Shown one piece after another: positions 1 through 13,800 of a stretch of DNA of 64,000 bases. Numbering within the stretch: the stretch's first letter is position 1; the number at the start of each line of letters is the position of its first letter. This DNA is from Opisthocomus hoazin (taxonomy: Eukaryota > Chordata > Aves > Opisthocomiformes > Opisthocomidae): positions 8,742,001 through 8,806,000 of the forward strand of contig NC_134428.1 of NCBI RefSeq assembly GCF_030867145.1, written 5' to 3'. The position numbers and the translations under genes are program-made. The notes below the pieces were generated by a model, which had not been told where the DNA came from, made no database searches, and saw only the letters and a list, made by a program, of their open reading frames with translations.

Positions 1-1788
1 CTTCTTCTAAGTGGAGCACTCATTTGGTACATTGTCAGAGCAAACAACACTGAACTTGTCTGAACACAGTGTGAACGCCTACGAAGAGTGACTGCCTAAA
101 ACGGCGGACCTAGGACAATTAGCACTGTTCTTTGAGAGCGCCATTTTGCGTGAGAACAGTAGTGCCCTGAGATTCAGCTACCACCAGCAAGAACAAAATT
201 TTATTGAGTACCGCAAAAATAACAACATGGTATAAAACTCATCTTCTTCCCTAACTATAACTGACCAGAAGATACCAAGTGTATTATCCCAGTGGAAAAA
301 AACCTCGGTGAGGAAAGTGCTCGAGTGCTCTTTTCTTTCATTAGTGGTATCCACACGTGCAGCACATCTCAGTTTGCTGATAGCATACATCCTCTTTTTG
401 AAAGGAAACAGTTTTCTTTAGGCTATTGAAAAGGGGGAGACTTCCACAGACTTAGGTTATAAACCTATATAAATCCCAAAAGGCTAGAAATAAGTCACCA
501 TTTTCTTCTCAGAAGTCAAGGCAGCTGGATAATGCAGAAAACCTGGATTGTAGTCTCATTCTGCCACTGATTTGCTGTATAAATGAGTTTACACTCAGCC
601 TCCAGAATGCCATTAATCCCAGTTATGATGGGAATACGTCAAAGGAAACACATTTCTAACAATCATAAAGATAGCCACCCAGATAAACCTGCGAATCTCT
701 TTAAAAAACCCAACAGAATATAAATATTCTTTCAGCTTTTTTCCACAGATGTCTTATGAACTAATGATCGTACCCACATGCAGCCACAGCCATCAAGAAG
801 CCAGACCCACTGTATTTTCATGTATAAAACCAGAAATTCAGCACGCAGTTCCATAATACTTGAATGATAAGATGTTTTATAGCAGACTAATGCAGAAAAG
901 ACCAAAACCTGTCCCTGCCCATTTCAAACAATGAGATAATTTTAGTTCCAGACAAGCTATTTCCTAACATTATCTAAACTATAGCTCATAAAAGTTTATG
1001 GACTTAGCCTCCAAACAGAGTAAGAAAACAATGGATCTAGGTATCTTCACTAACAATAATCCCAGTTCAGTGCCACAAGGTTACTGATTATAGTGAAGGT
1101 AGTTTATTTTACCCGGTCCACTAGTAGTTTATTCCTTTTTTCATTATTTATTTTTTATGTCAGTCACAGCAAGGGAGCAGAATTTGTCGCGTACAGATTA
1201 AATGCCTTGCCACACAGAATTTACAAATGGTGTCTCTGTGACATGGGTCATAGATGGTGCTCATATGACAAGTCTTTTCAGTACAGCTGCTCACCGGGGT
1301 CAGACATGGCATGTGCTTTCAGCACAGGGTATTAAGGTGTGAATAACAGCAGAGGAGGAGTGTTAACTATGGAAACAAAGGAGTGCTGAGTTTAGGAATT
1401 TGCATTTAAATACCATTACAGTTTGATAATACCATTGCGCAACTGCACTTTCTCATCACATTACTGTATTTTAGTTTTACTATGGGGGATAGCATGAGAG
1501 GTGCCTCTCAACACCTGCTTCCCCCCACCCCTTCCTAGTGGTGCATTTTGGCATTTCCATTTTTACCAAAAGTCAAAGAACATCCAGTTCTGTGTTTACT
1601 TACAGCACATGCAGGCCTACTGATATAAGAAGAAATGCCAAACCAAATGCCAACGGCTTGGTAAGTAACTACTGTCTTGGGTAAGGTTATGCACTGACTG
1701 AGACCTCTGCAATATTTAATCTGAAGATATGAAGATGGGGTCAGACCTTCAGGTCATCACTGTGTAGCCACTTCAGCAACACTGATTT
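1..1788. other. non-coding stretch, nothing recognised
   Basis: AT-rich DNA with only short chance open frames (up to about 80 codons), none resembling a known protein. No repeat family, RNA gene or convincing splice-site pair was recognised. Probably intron or intergenic sequence. Confidence 0.5.
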
Positions 1789-1868
1789 CACAGAATCACA
1801 GAACATTGGACGTTGGAAGGGACCTCTGGAGGTCACCTAGTCCAGCCACCCCCTTGCTCAAAGCAGAT
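1789..1868 (-). mobile_element. short CR1 LINE 3'-end fragment, antisense
   Basis: The + strand shows the reverse complement of a CR1 3' terminus: two octamers CACAGAAT and CACAGAAC, then GTTGGAAGGGACCTCTGGAG, then GTCACCTAGTCCAGCC and a CTTGCTCAAAGCAG block. On the minus strand this reads as the classic ...GGCTGGACTAGGTGACCTCC... tail ending in ATTCTGTG-type repeats. Only about 80 bp is left, so this is a severely 5'-truncated, non-coding insertion. The right-hand limit is approximate because similarity fades after AAAGCAG. Confidence 0.9.
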
Positions 1869-4800
1869 TTTCAGAGCCTGATCATCAGAATTGTGTTTGT
1901 TGGAAGAAGGAAATAAAATCCACAACCTGGATCTCATGTGAAACCTCTGAAATTAAACATAAGGAGAAGTTAACCCTCTCCTGATGGTAGTGCTACAGAT
2001 AAAAACCCCAGACATCACATAAGTCTGTTCCTTAGATACTAGTTCTCTCCTCCCCCACAAGAATGGAGGTGGGTATCATTAAGTTAGAGGAACTTTGGGA
2101 ACCCTCCATTTTTACACTCTCTTTTTCAGATCAGTTTCCTATTTATTGGTGGAGCAGTGACTGGAGCTTGTTCTTCTGCATGCGTCTCCATGGTCTTCTT
2201 CAGAGTATACACTATACCTTCTTTGAGACAGATCCAGCAATTCAGCATAACTGACCTCCAAAGCCTGGTTTGCTTCACTCACTGGCTTCAAAACTACACA
2301 TCTATTATTCATCCTTGTCAGGAGATACGAAAGGAAACTGTAGGCTGATGCTAAAGCGGTGCCCCTCCCCTTCTCCCTGAGGAAACCATCTCCTAAAATC
2401 TTCCTCATCCCAGACGTCAGCTTGGAAGTTTTTAGCCAGAAGACATTGCTCATTCCCTAGCATGGAGGAACTAAGTATTAGCTACTTGGAAAAATAATCA
2501 TCTCTCAGAAGATGCATTTCACATTTCTGAAACCATATTGAGTCCAACCATTTCAAACCTTGGGTCTTTTAAATTTGAATCTAGACACAATATGAACTCT
2601 TAGACATCCCCAACCTATGCTACTACTTTTGCCTCAGAACATGAGCAAAGCTTATTTTTGTACAGTAGTAACAACACATAAGAGCCCTGAGGGATCTGTA
2701 CTTTTCACTCCGCATAGACATAGTGTCATTGTCATTAACAGAAACACATTATAATGACACACTCTCTCACACAGAAATGGTCAGTCCGAGTCCCTGGAGC
2801 AGCTGGTGACTGCAGACGGTGTGAGCCCCAGAACAGGATCGTCAATACAACAGATCTACAGACCAAAAAGGATTTTCTGGGATTTGCCCCCTCCCCAACC
2901 CCAAAGTTTCAGACTTTAAGTTAATGCATTCTGGTCATGCATTTCCTGATACAACACATCTGCCGATAGCTTTTGGAAATAATGGCAAAGTGCACGCATT
3001 TGAACTATGTTCAGCAGAGATGAGATATCAAATTCCTGTCTCCCTGAATCCCAGTAAAAGACTGTTCTGTTCAATAATTGAGCTTTTAACCCACAAGTAC
3101 CTACAATACTTGCTTGTCACCACACACAATGGTTTTGGCTCATTTTCTTTCATCGTTGTGAGATAAAGCACACTGGGCAACACATTCTATAGAAAAGGTT
3201 CATGAGAACAGGGGAATTGCAATATTGTAGAAGTAGACATATCCGTGACAAACAAAAGCAAAAGTAAATGGCTCCAGACCTGGATTCCCAGACCAAAGCA
3301 GTAGTTTACAGACTACCATGAAATTTTCACCTTATTTCTGCATTTCTTCCCCCCAAATTCTTTTAATAATGAAACCCATCCCAAGTAGGTTACAGGCTTC
3401 TTTTTTAAACCAAGGGATTAACTTCTTACAGTAAAGGTACAATGAACTCCAACAATTAAAAAAAATAACCAGTAACAAATAAATAAATAATGCTTTACTG
3501 TGCAATAAGGATTTTAAATTTATAGAGGATGTAAACCAGCAAACCTTTCTTCCAATGCAAATTGCTTTAAAGTTTCAAATAATGATAGACATTGCAGTAT
3601 CACTGAATTATGATTCCACATCATGTAAGAACATGCTTGCTCTCCTCAAGTCATAAAATAACTGCTGGCTTCTTACTGCATGCATTACCAGTTCAGATCT
3701 GTTCTCTGGCCTCAGGCCTGCTGAAAGCCATGCTATAAAACAAACCTCCCATTAACACTTAGTCAGGAGATGATGATACAGGTCAGACTAGTCTAAGTAT
3801 TATTTGGTGAAGGAAAGACCCTCCTAACTATTTGGACTTCATAGCTCTAGTTATTTTTCAACTGGAATCCATAAATGTTTAGCTAGTCTTCCTATGATGT
3901 CCTTTGATCTCCTACGTTTTTATTTTTAAAAACACAGATAACATTCCTGTATCTGTATTATATAAATAAGTAAAGGAGACAACACAGTGGCTTGAACTTT
4001 TGTTTGGATTTTCTCTCAGTATTTATAAACACTGAGGCAGTCCTCCACTGGTTGCCAGCACAAGGAAATATAAGCTTATATAAAATACCCACGCTGAGCT
4101 GGTATACTTAATACAAAGCAGACCTATTCCATACAAAATGAGACTCCCAATCAGTTGTTTGTCGGGGGTTTTGTCTTTCAGAGTTTTTTTTAAAGGCATT
4201 CACTGTTGTATGACTATCATCAAAGCCTTCAATATTGAATGGAATTTTTAAAGTGGAAAAAATTGAAGCAAGATGTCTGATTAAACAATGCAGAGGTGGT
4301 CTTCTGGTGGGAAACTTCTTAATGGTGCAAAACAAATATTTACGAAGAAAATTCAGCACAAAACCCACCACGCTTTAAACAAACGAAAAATACGGTGAAA
4401 ATAATCTCCAGGTCAGAGGGCAAGAGGCAAAGCATGGTCAGGAAGGTGGTGGGACAAGGACTGTCCGTGGGTCCCTGCTCTCCAGATTCTTGAAGCCCAT
4501 CGCGGTTGTTTCACACCCGAGCAGAGCTGGCACAGCAAGAGCAGGGAGCCACAGCGATGCTGCGGGGTGCCGAGCAGCATGCTGAACCACATGTTGCAGT
4601 TATTGTCACGAGAGCCATCCCGCACGCTGCCAACCGCCGCGATGGCAGGCATCCCGCAGCAGCCCCTGCAAAGCCCTCCTTGCGGACTGGGCATCCTGGT
4701 TGCCCCCTTTGCCTTAGCGTGCAAGAAGGAAAAGCGTTTGTTGAACAGGCATCGGATACAGTTGGGCTCGGGCTGAACATCGAGGCAGTTTGGATGCTTT

Positions 4801-7800
4801 GGTGTATTTAAGGCAGTGTAGGAGGAAAAACAACATTGTTTTAAAGGCTCAGCTTCAGAAACAAACCCAGCCATGTTATTACAAACATGCAACAAAGAGA
4901 GGAGTGTATTCATCCCCTCCTATCGCATCTGTGCCCTGCGGGCAATGTTCCACAGGAGTCTGCGAAACTCGTACTTGCAGCTATCTCAGACAGCTCCACC
5001 TAGAACTGTCTCAGCGCTGGCTCTCCCAGTGCCTGACATGATGCCAGAAACGCGTACGTGATCCCCTAAAGCTCCTACACAGTACTGGCTGTGTTTAACT
5101 GGCAGGTGTTTACAAACACGCCATACAGGAAAACAAGGTAAACATTAAAATGTACTCAAGAGTTTGGTTTGCATCAACGGTGTTAATTTGCGTATGCTGT
5201 GGATAAGCACAGTGGTCTAAACACCCTGCCACTCCCGAGTCTCTCAGGAAGGACTGTGCTGCTGCTCAGCCCTGAGCGAGCTCAGGTCCAGCCCCGTGTC
5301 CAGGCAGTCTGTGACACTACTGCACTGCAGATGCTGCTGCAACTTCAGCCCATGGACTGAGCCGATTAAATGTTCACTGAGGATGTTGTATGTGTTTTAC
5401 AGCCAAAACTGAGCTCTCTGCTGCTATGCTTACTGCATTACCTCCATCAGTTACGGTACTGCTGGATGCTTTTGTTGAAGTCTCTGTCCTGCAGCATCAG
5501 CACTTCCTAGAGCTCAAAGATCCTAAAGCATAAATGGCACTAGCAGTCCCACTGTTTTCCACTGGTCCTGGGTTCCTTGTTCCAGAATCCATTCCTAACC
5601 CCACTCCTTTGAGGAGCCAAGGGGCAGCTGCAGAGCGCAGGCAGCCATCCTTTGCTAAGGGAGCACGAGAGGCAGCAGTCACAAGGCTGGGCTGTCGACA
5701 GCTCAACAGCAGCGGCTTGGCCAGACCCAGCAGGTGGAATTCAAACTATCCACAAGCATCCTTTACATGTTACAACCATTTCACTAGATTGCAGGATATG
5801 TTGGCTAACAAGCATATTTACATATGCAAATAATTTTCTTGGCGTGTGCATTTTACTGCTTTTGGAGCTTGCCTGTGTTACGAGCAACCTATAGGCATTG
5901 CTAAGGTGGGCTATAGGTCCCTTGTTTTCAGTAGCCTGTCAACATTAACGTGGCAGAGCATCACAGAGCACTTCAGGGATCTGTAGGGGCTGACAGCTTC
6001 CCCATTGGTAATCAAAGTTTTTACCATTCAGCTATGCCAAGGTCTGCTGTAAGCACTGTTGCAGAATTATGCAAAGGTACAAGGAGCGGCTTGTGAAGAG
6101 ACACCAGAAAAGCCTCATTTGGAGAAGCACAGCAACTTTTGCCTCACTACAGCTGACATTTCCAAGCAGGAGTAGCAGTATTACCGGTGTCTGGAGACAA
6201 GCACTCGTGAACTTTTGCATAATGCATCAGATCTGCATGGACTTCAACAAGAAACCTGTCTTCATCCTCCTGTAGCAGAGTACATATTCGAGTGAACCAT
6301 GACAGTACTGAAAGGGGCAACTTTTGTTATCAGAAACCGGCTATCTTGCTCAGCTACTTCAGATATGACAACTGCTTTAGTGTTGGCAGGTCAACAGCTC
6401 TAGCTGTGATGGAGACTTGTTATGAACGTTGTTTACCTCTAAATCGTCAGCACCAGCTACACACCCAAAATAGACACCCATCTCTCAGGGAAGGGCTTTT
6501 CAAACAAGAATGGAATTAGTGACAACTACTACACTTCCTACCTCTGACCCTTTGAGGGAAGGAAGACAGAACTTCTCTGCAGGGCTTGGGAAGGCATGTG
6601 CACACTTGTCTTCTTCGGGTTTCACAGCCTGAGCAGCGAGGAACCGCCGAGAAATCTGAGTCATGCGTGTAGCCACTGCAGAACTGGGGTTGTTCTCCGG
6701 CTGGTTCTGCCTGGTTTGGTTGGACTGGCTGCTGAAGTTGCAGTTGCTTGTTGTGACCTGCCTCCAGCAAGCTCTAGCCTTTGCCGCTGCTGCTCCCTAC
6801 CCGTGCCCCCTCTCCCGGAAAGCCACACCACACAAGCGCGTCCCTTCCCACTGTTACTGCCTTCTGTGTGCTCTGGCTCAGGTGAAGTGGGGACATTTTC
6901 TCATCTGTTGCAGAGCACAGCCCTCGCCAGGCCTCTCCCTCCTGCCACCCGACACCGAATAAAGGGCACCACCGTGCCCCCAGTTCATGCAGCAAAATAC
7001 ATAAAATCAGATAGACTCTGGGAAAAAGCTCCGAGGTGCCAGTGTCACAAATGCTGTCGGTACAGTGCAGCCTCCTCGCTGTCTGCAGAGGCATACATAC
7101 TCCTGTGAAGAGGGCAACTTGCAAAAAGCGACTAGCTTTCCAGCTGAATTTTGCAACTAGAAAGTGCCAATCCAAGCTATGTGGGCTCAGGGGTACTATG
7201 GAAATTGAGTGACATATAACCCATGTCCAAAACAGTTTTATGACTAACTACTAATGGATGCCCTGTACCACACAAAATATTTCTCCCTCTTCCAGAATCT
7301 TAAAGCTGAACTCACTCCTTAAGTCTATTGGAAAAAAGGAATAGTTCATCCGTACAAGTTACTTAGTGTACTGGACTGAGCATAAATGGACTGATTTGCC
7401 CAATAAGAATATCAGTTCATATATTTCTCCTCATGCTTGTTAGTCTGAACAAAGAGAGCATGGGTTTACAGCTAGATGGAGGAATGCCTTTTAAAAATGT
7501 ACTCCGAATACTTCATTAAAGATTTTTGGCATAGCTGAGGTTTCCCGTGTCCTGAACACCGAACAGACAACAAGTGCCTAAGCAAATAATGCCGCTTTAG
7601 TAAAGTCACAACTCTGAACAGAGAAAAACTCAGGGGTAACACGGACTAGCAGAGAAGTGTCAGGGGGAGCCTGCTGAATGGGTTTGGCTTGTTTGTTAAC
7701 CTCCCCGTGATATACGAGGCTTTGCTGCTAAACAGGTCATCCAAGAGTGGGTGGAAAAATATTAGGTTTTCCTCATCTGCAGTTTGTGCAGGAAAGTTGA

Positions 7801-10800
7801 CAGACTTGCCAAGCAGACAGCACTACGTGATACATTATTTTTTTTGTTCCTCAGCTGAAAGCACTTACAGAAAAGAACAGCTACCTGGTTCTTCCCAGGG
7901 GCAGTTAAATTATAGGTACGCATTGGAGAGCTCTATACATAAACATTTAAGCACTCTGATTTATTACTAGTGGATAGCTCCAGCATGTTAATGTTCATCT
8001 ATCTTTTATATTCCAAGAGCAGCAGAAGAACTATTCTCAGTATGACAGTGTTTACAACAGAGTTTATGCAGCCAGATTTCCCTACTAAAGGCCATCACTT
8101 TGTATTTAGACCTGTCATAGCCTTGCAGAGTCCCCTGGCACATGGCACTGAGCCTGCTGACAAGGATCTTCAATGCCTTGAGCAAAGCAGAGGCAGGGTG
8201 CTCGGACTGGGGAGTATTTAAGGCACAGATGAGGGGAAGGGGAAACAGCTGATGAGTCAGTGACAGCCTTGTTTTTCTGAGCTGAGCAATATGCAGGGCT
8301 TTAGAACAGACTTCCCCCCAAAAAAACCCAAACAGCTACAGATTGAATGCAACTGAAGAGGACAAAACAATACAGATTTACACCAGGCAGAAGGTATCCA
8401 GTAACCTGATCTTTTCCTCTGAGAGGACAACTTTATACTGGCTTTCTTTTAAACTAGGGAAATGCAGTAGATCTAGCCTACCTGGATTCTTGGTGTAACA
8501 CTTTGTAACTCACGGGGAATTAACTCTGTTGAAGGCAATACTGAATAATACAATGGTTGGGTAAGGAGCTGGCTAACATGAAGAGTTTTTACAGTCAGAT
8601 GCTGCGCTCTCCCTCCCTCATCTCTGCTGGTTCCTGCTCCCGCTAGTTCTTTGGTTGAGCTGATGGACAAGGACTGGTATAGCTTCTCCACCACCCAGAC
8701 AAATGGCTATGACCGACCAGCCATGGCACAGTGGTGACAACCAGACAAACAGCCGAGTGCTGAGTTGCCTTAATGCATCCTCTGGAATGAATGATTTCCT
8801 TCAGGCTTGGGTACCTGACTAGAAGCCAACTTAATCAGAATCATGCTATGTATCCCCTTCCCCATACCACCAGCATCCTCCCCAGTACGTGCTGGAACTC
8901 CCTTAGATCTGCTCTACATTTATGCTTACAGTTTCTCCGTTTCTGAGCTAAGGTTGTTTGATTTAGAAGAATTCTAGAAGAAAGTCTGCAAGAATTGCAG
9001 TGAACAGTCATTTTCCTGGAAATTTTCCAACAACTAAGAAGCATGAAGCCTAGAGTGGCCCAACAGAGCTCCAAGCACACCTTTGTATCTGCTTTTATCC
9101 GTTTTGATTGGTTAGGCTTTCTGCCTTTCCACATTCCTGCACAATAATTCAGGCATTAAAAAGCCTGAAATGGAGCTCGTGGTGTTTCCTCAGAGTTTCT
9201 CCTTTTACATCAGGTGGTTCTTGGCTTGGTACTTCTGCTCAGAGGAAGACTCTGCTAGCTGTTACCGGGAGGGAGAAGGCTTTGTCCCACAACGTGACCC
9301 TGCTGCAGAGATTCTCGAGAAACGAAAGGACTGTAATTCTAGCATGAGCTAACAAGCATGCCGTGATCCTATCAGGCATCAGGAGAGCACCTCTGCTCAC
9401 CACTCCATTTGGGGTGTGTTTGGGAAAACTACTTTACAACACTCTCAGCTTTGTAAGTAACCACAAAAAGACTCTCGAAAATAATTTATAATGAAAAATC
9501 CAACCCAACAAATAAAATATGCAGTAAACTGAAACAAATGAAATTCTGCATCAGTAGCACTGTTTATACAAAATTGTTTTCCAAGAATGAGCCAGAAATT
9601 AGAGGTCGGCAACAAGTGCCTTTTTCTTTTCATTCCAAATTCAGATGACTTTCATTTCTCAATGCTAATCTTAGAATGGAAATCTTAAGATTTCATTTGA
9701 AAAACACAGACACACTGAAGTTTCCAAAACCAAGCTCCATCAGGAACATATTCATATAGAGCTAGATGAGGCAGCTGCAGCGAGTTCTGCAAGGAGAGGC
9801 ACTAAGCCACAAATTATTTTCCACAAGCCAGACACTGACGGCCTTCTGCCCAATACTAGCAGAACTGCTTATAGCAGGACTGAAAACTATCCCAAAACTG
9901 GTGAAATTGATTACCCCAAACAGCTCAGAGCCCAGGTTATCGTGTCCCTATCAGAGGTTGGGTAACCCGTCTCCCTTGTTTGCTGACTAAGCTGTCACAC
10001 TTTAGATGCTTCTAGAACTGTCACGTTCTCTCTCGGTACGGTTCAATAGCAGCGGATGTGCAAGTCTTAAAACACCAATGCAGACAGACTGCTAATGTTG
10101 GCCAAAGACAGTTTCCACTTTAACTACACAGCCTTCCTCCTCCAAGATGCCTTTCACTAGAATCAGTATCCCTTTCCAGCTCAGAAATAGTAGTCAAATA
10201 CAGACTACAAGAGCATCACTAACTTACGGTTTTCTTTTCCAGACCACAGAAAGATTCAGAAGGCACAGAAGAACAGCCACTGATTTCAGTGCTAACACAG
10301 CTATGGACCTTGGATAGCTTAAATGTGTTTGGCATCTTATTACTGGCCTTTTCCTGAACAAAGATTGACTTACCTGGGAAAAATAATCAAAGGTAACGTT
10401 ATTTGGCTCAAATGTCTTTGACTTAGAGGAGAATGCTGTTAAAGTTACACATAGGAAGTACCACGGATTTTTTTCTAGCCTCCAATCATTTTACTGTTCT
10501 AAAGAACAATAGTTCCATTTTTTTTTTACTGACATTGGACTCAGAGTCCAAACTGCCCATCCACAGCTTTTCACAAGAACCTTCCTGCGAGCTCACTTTA
10601 TCTCAAGCACTAAGACTGAGACATACTCATTTAACAGTGGAGTCGGGAATTGAACTGTTTCACAACCCATGGAAAACACGCTTGTTCTCCATTACTAGCT
10701 TGTAGCCATGCATTGACTTTGCTGCTCTTCGGCATAACGGGCAGCGACAGCCCCCAAGAACACAGAAAGCATCAAGAAGGCTTTTAAGAGAGAGGGAAAG

Positions 10801-13800
10801 GGACACACTGCTACCTTTGAGGAGCAAATGGTGGGAAAGCAACAGATCTCACTAAGTGAGGAGAGTAATGTGGAACGAGTTGTAAAGGACAGGGGCAAGG
10901 AGAGGAAGCATACTGGCAATACAGGGACAGGGGAAGATGTTCAGGGAGGGGGTTACAGGAATCAGCATAACTTCATCACCTACACAAGTGAAATAGAGAA
11001 TGCAATAGTTACTATCCAAATTCTTTCTTGCAGAGGGCATTTCCTTCCTGCCTGATGAATCCAGTAAGCAAGTTGTGACCTTTGCTTCTTACCTTGTCTC
11101 GGTAATGAAGTGAAAGAATTGCAAAGAACAGCATTAGCTACAGCATAAATATACTGATTTTTCAGTCTTGGGCACTGGCAATGATATATTCCAGACCTGC
11201 AATTCAGTCTGTGGTATAGAGTTATGCTAAGCGTTCTCACTACAAAACCGTCTGTGCTTTATTATGTCCACCCTGTTCCCTCACTTGACTGCTTCTGTAC
11301 AGTAAGCGGCAGATCATGGTCCTAGCCTGTGATTCCTTGCTTTGGGATGTAGTACAGTTCTTCCCCAGGCCACTGTAGAAGAACTAGTGCTTTAGAAAGG
11401 CTTATGGAAAATGTGTTGAAGGGCAACTAACATTCAAATTGTTTTGCTGTGTGGAAGCGGGCAAAAATAATCAGGCTGCACCAACCTTACAAGTTCACAG
11501 TTCCAGCTGAATGCTAATTTTAAAGCACTTCCAGAAGCATGTTGAAGCTGAAGATCTGGATAATGTACTCAGCCAATTACATAGAGTACAATTTGTAAAA
11601 ACAAACATGTAAATTCACATGCACAATTTGTAAAAAGAGCCATCCCTTGTGAGCAGAAGGAAATGACACTGATAGCTCAGTGAGAATCACTCCCAAACAA
11701 GATTCGTTGATATTAGCTATCAACCAGCTACTACCTGGTTAGCTATAATATAATAATAATAAGCTATTGCTTATAGAACTCTGTCTTCCTGACTGCTGAA
11801 TGTTGATTCTGGATGCAGTCAACTGTAGTACTGTAGCTATGGGTGCATATTTTTGTGATGGAAATTCCTGTTCTATTATTGTTAAAGGTCTTCAGCACCA
11901 AACCTGTGAGCAAGCTTATGCAGGAATAAGGTGGGTTTCTTGTTTGGTTGAAGTGTGCTCCACTTTCAGTAATGAACTGTCAATTGCTTCTTTGCCCACT
12001 GGACCCTCCAATCTTCCCAATTTCTGTGCTATAGTTCATCAGTAGTACAAATGCTGAAGTAGTTTGTCACATGCAGAAAGTGTGAGTGACATTTCTTTCT
12101 ACAGAAAAAAAACGCAGTCTGGGATTCATATTGGTTAGAGAGGTTTACAGTGTCTGACTCTCGAGGCATTTCTAACTGTTCCGAATATTTCTCATAAACC
12201 ATACCATTACCAAATCAAAATCACCATAGTCAAACTTCTCATTTGTTGTTTCTTGCAAAACGAGGAGAAAATCTCTTCTACAAGTGTTCTGCATTCTTCT
12301 CTTGTTTAGAAATGTCAGGGTGTAAACAGAAAACAAAGTAGTAGCTTGTTTCCATTTTTGCTTCCCAGAGCGCACTGAACAAGTGCACACACTGGACACA
12401 GGAAAAATGTGATACAAATAATTAAAATGCCAATTTTATTCTTTTCAGACATCTCACATACAGAACATTCTTCAACATTAGCAAAGCTAACACCCATTCA
12501 TTTTAATAATTAAATCATTCTGAGAATCTAAAAAAGCCTTGAGTGATTTCCTCCATCTCTCTAGGACTGTAGATGCCCAATGTTTCTATACAATACTACT
12601 CGGACTAATCTTCCCCCTAAAAAGCCTTTTATTTGCCAAGATTTTTTTTCCTGATCCTTAAAAAACAAACAAAAGCTTGTTTTGACAGAAACATGAAAGG
12701 AATCAAAGGAGCTGTGTTGAGCCAAAAGTCCTCCTTTCTCCACCCCCACTGTACTCATCTGGAAAGCATCTGGCAAACAAATCCATTGATAGTTTAGAAA
12801 AGCCTTTTATCTTTCCTCACAGGTTTAAGAGGAAAGTGGATAGCACACATTCCATGGACTAACTGTACATTCACTTTACGTTATCGCCATTTTGAAGACA
12901 TGAGTACAGCACAACATCTCCCATGCTCCCAAAAACCCCCAAACCTTCTGAGTAAGGCTGCATGAGGCCCAGGTTCACAAAACTGGTGGGGCAGAGCATC
13001 AGCTACATCGATTCAATACCATCATCCCCACGGCAGCACAGCCAGGAGACACCAACACACAGAGCCTGCTTGAGTCCAGCTGGGCTTATTGCTCATTATC
13101 TGGTTGTGCCGGATCAGCTACCCCCACTTCACTGCCTCATCCTCATTTTACTGCCTTATTCTTTCCTTTACACCACACTTCCCAGGTCTGAGACACATAA
13201 GCAGCTGGACTGCTGCTGAACCTAGAGAAAAGGAGCAGAAATGGGTCCAAACCATTGCTGTATGCGTTTGCTGGGCTCTCCCTTGATCCACACTCCCCAG
13301 CTCCCACACGCTTGTTACTAATGATACAAATAAACAGCAGACTGCAGTTCCCTTTAAAATGTTGCCACACTCAAATGTAAAGGAGGGCTCTCGTTTAACA
13401 AAGAGAGAAAAAGTTTAGCTCCCATAAATCAATTGGAATGTTCACTGTGAAATATGACCATTGCCTGAAAAAAGCCAGTAGGCAGATTCCTTCTCGAAAT
13501 CCTGTCACTCAGACGGTGAACGAGTACCAACCAAGATCATTTGATAGTCTTCCTAAGGAAAAATCAAAGTATAGATGGCAGTCAATGTACGTGAGTTTTT
13601 TCTCTTCTAGAGCTGTCAGGAGTAAAGGCAGGTACAGTAAGAGCTATACAATTGCTTATTCATCTAGGAAGTCTGGGGGGGGACGGACACAACACAGAGA
13701 CAGACAAGAGCCAGGTTTCTGAGTCAGACTGACCTGTCTCTTCCTCCCTGCAGCACGGCCAGCGGGTGTGCGTGCTTTCTCAGGGAAGCGGCACAGACAG

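Noticed and set aside
4413-4913. 166-codon frame on the minus strand, overlapping plus-strand frames
   Set aside because: Cys/Ser/Leu-rich chance translation of a GC-rich patch. Several frames on both strands are open in the same place and none resembles a known protein.
11588-11636. 14-bp direct repeat ACAATTTGTAAAAA, two copies 35 bp apart
   Set aside because: Short, AT-rich and within the range expected by chance in low-complexity DNA.
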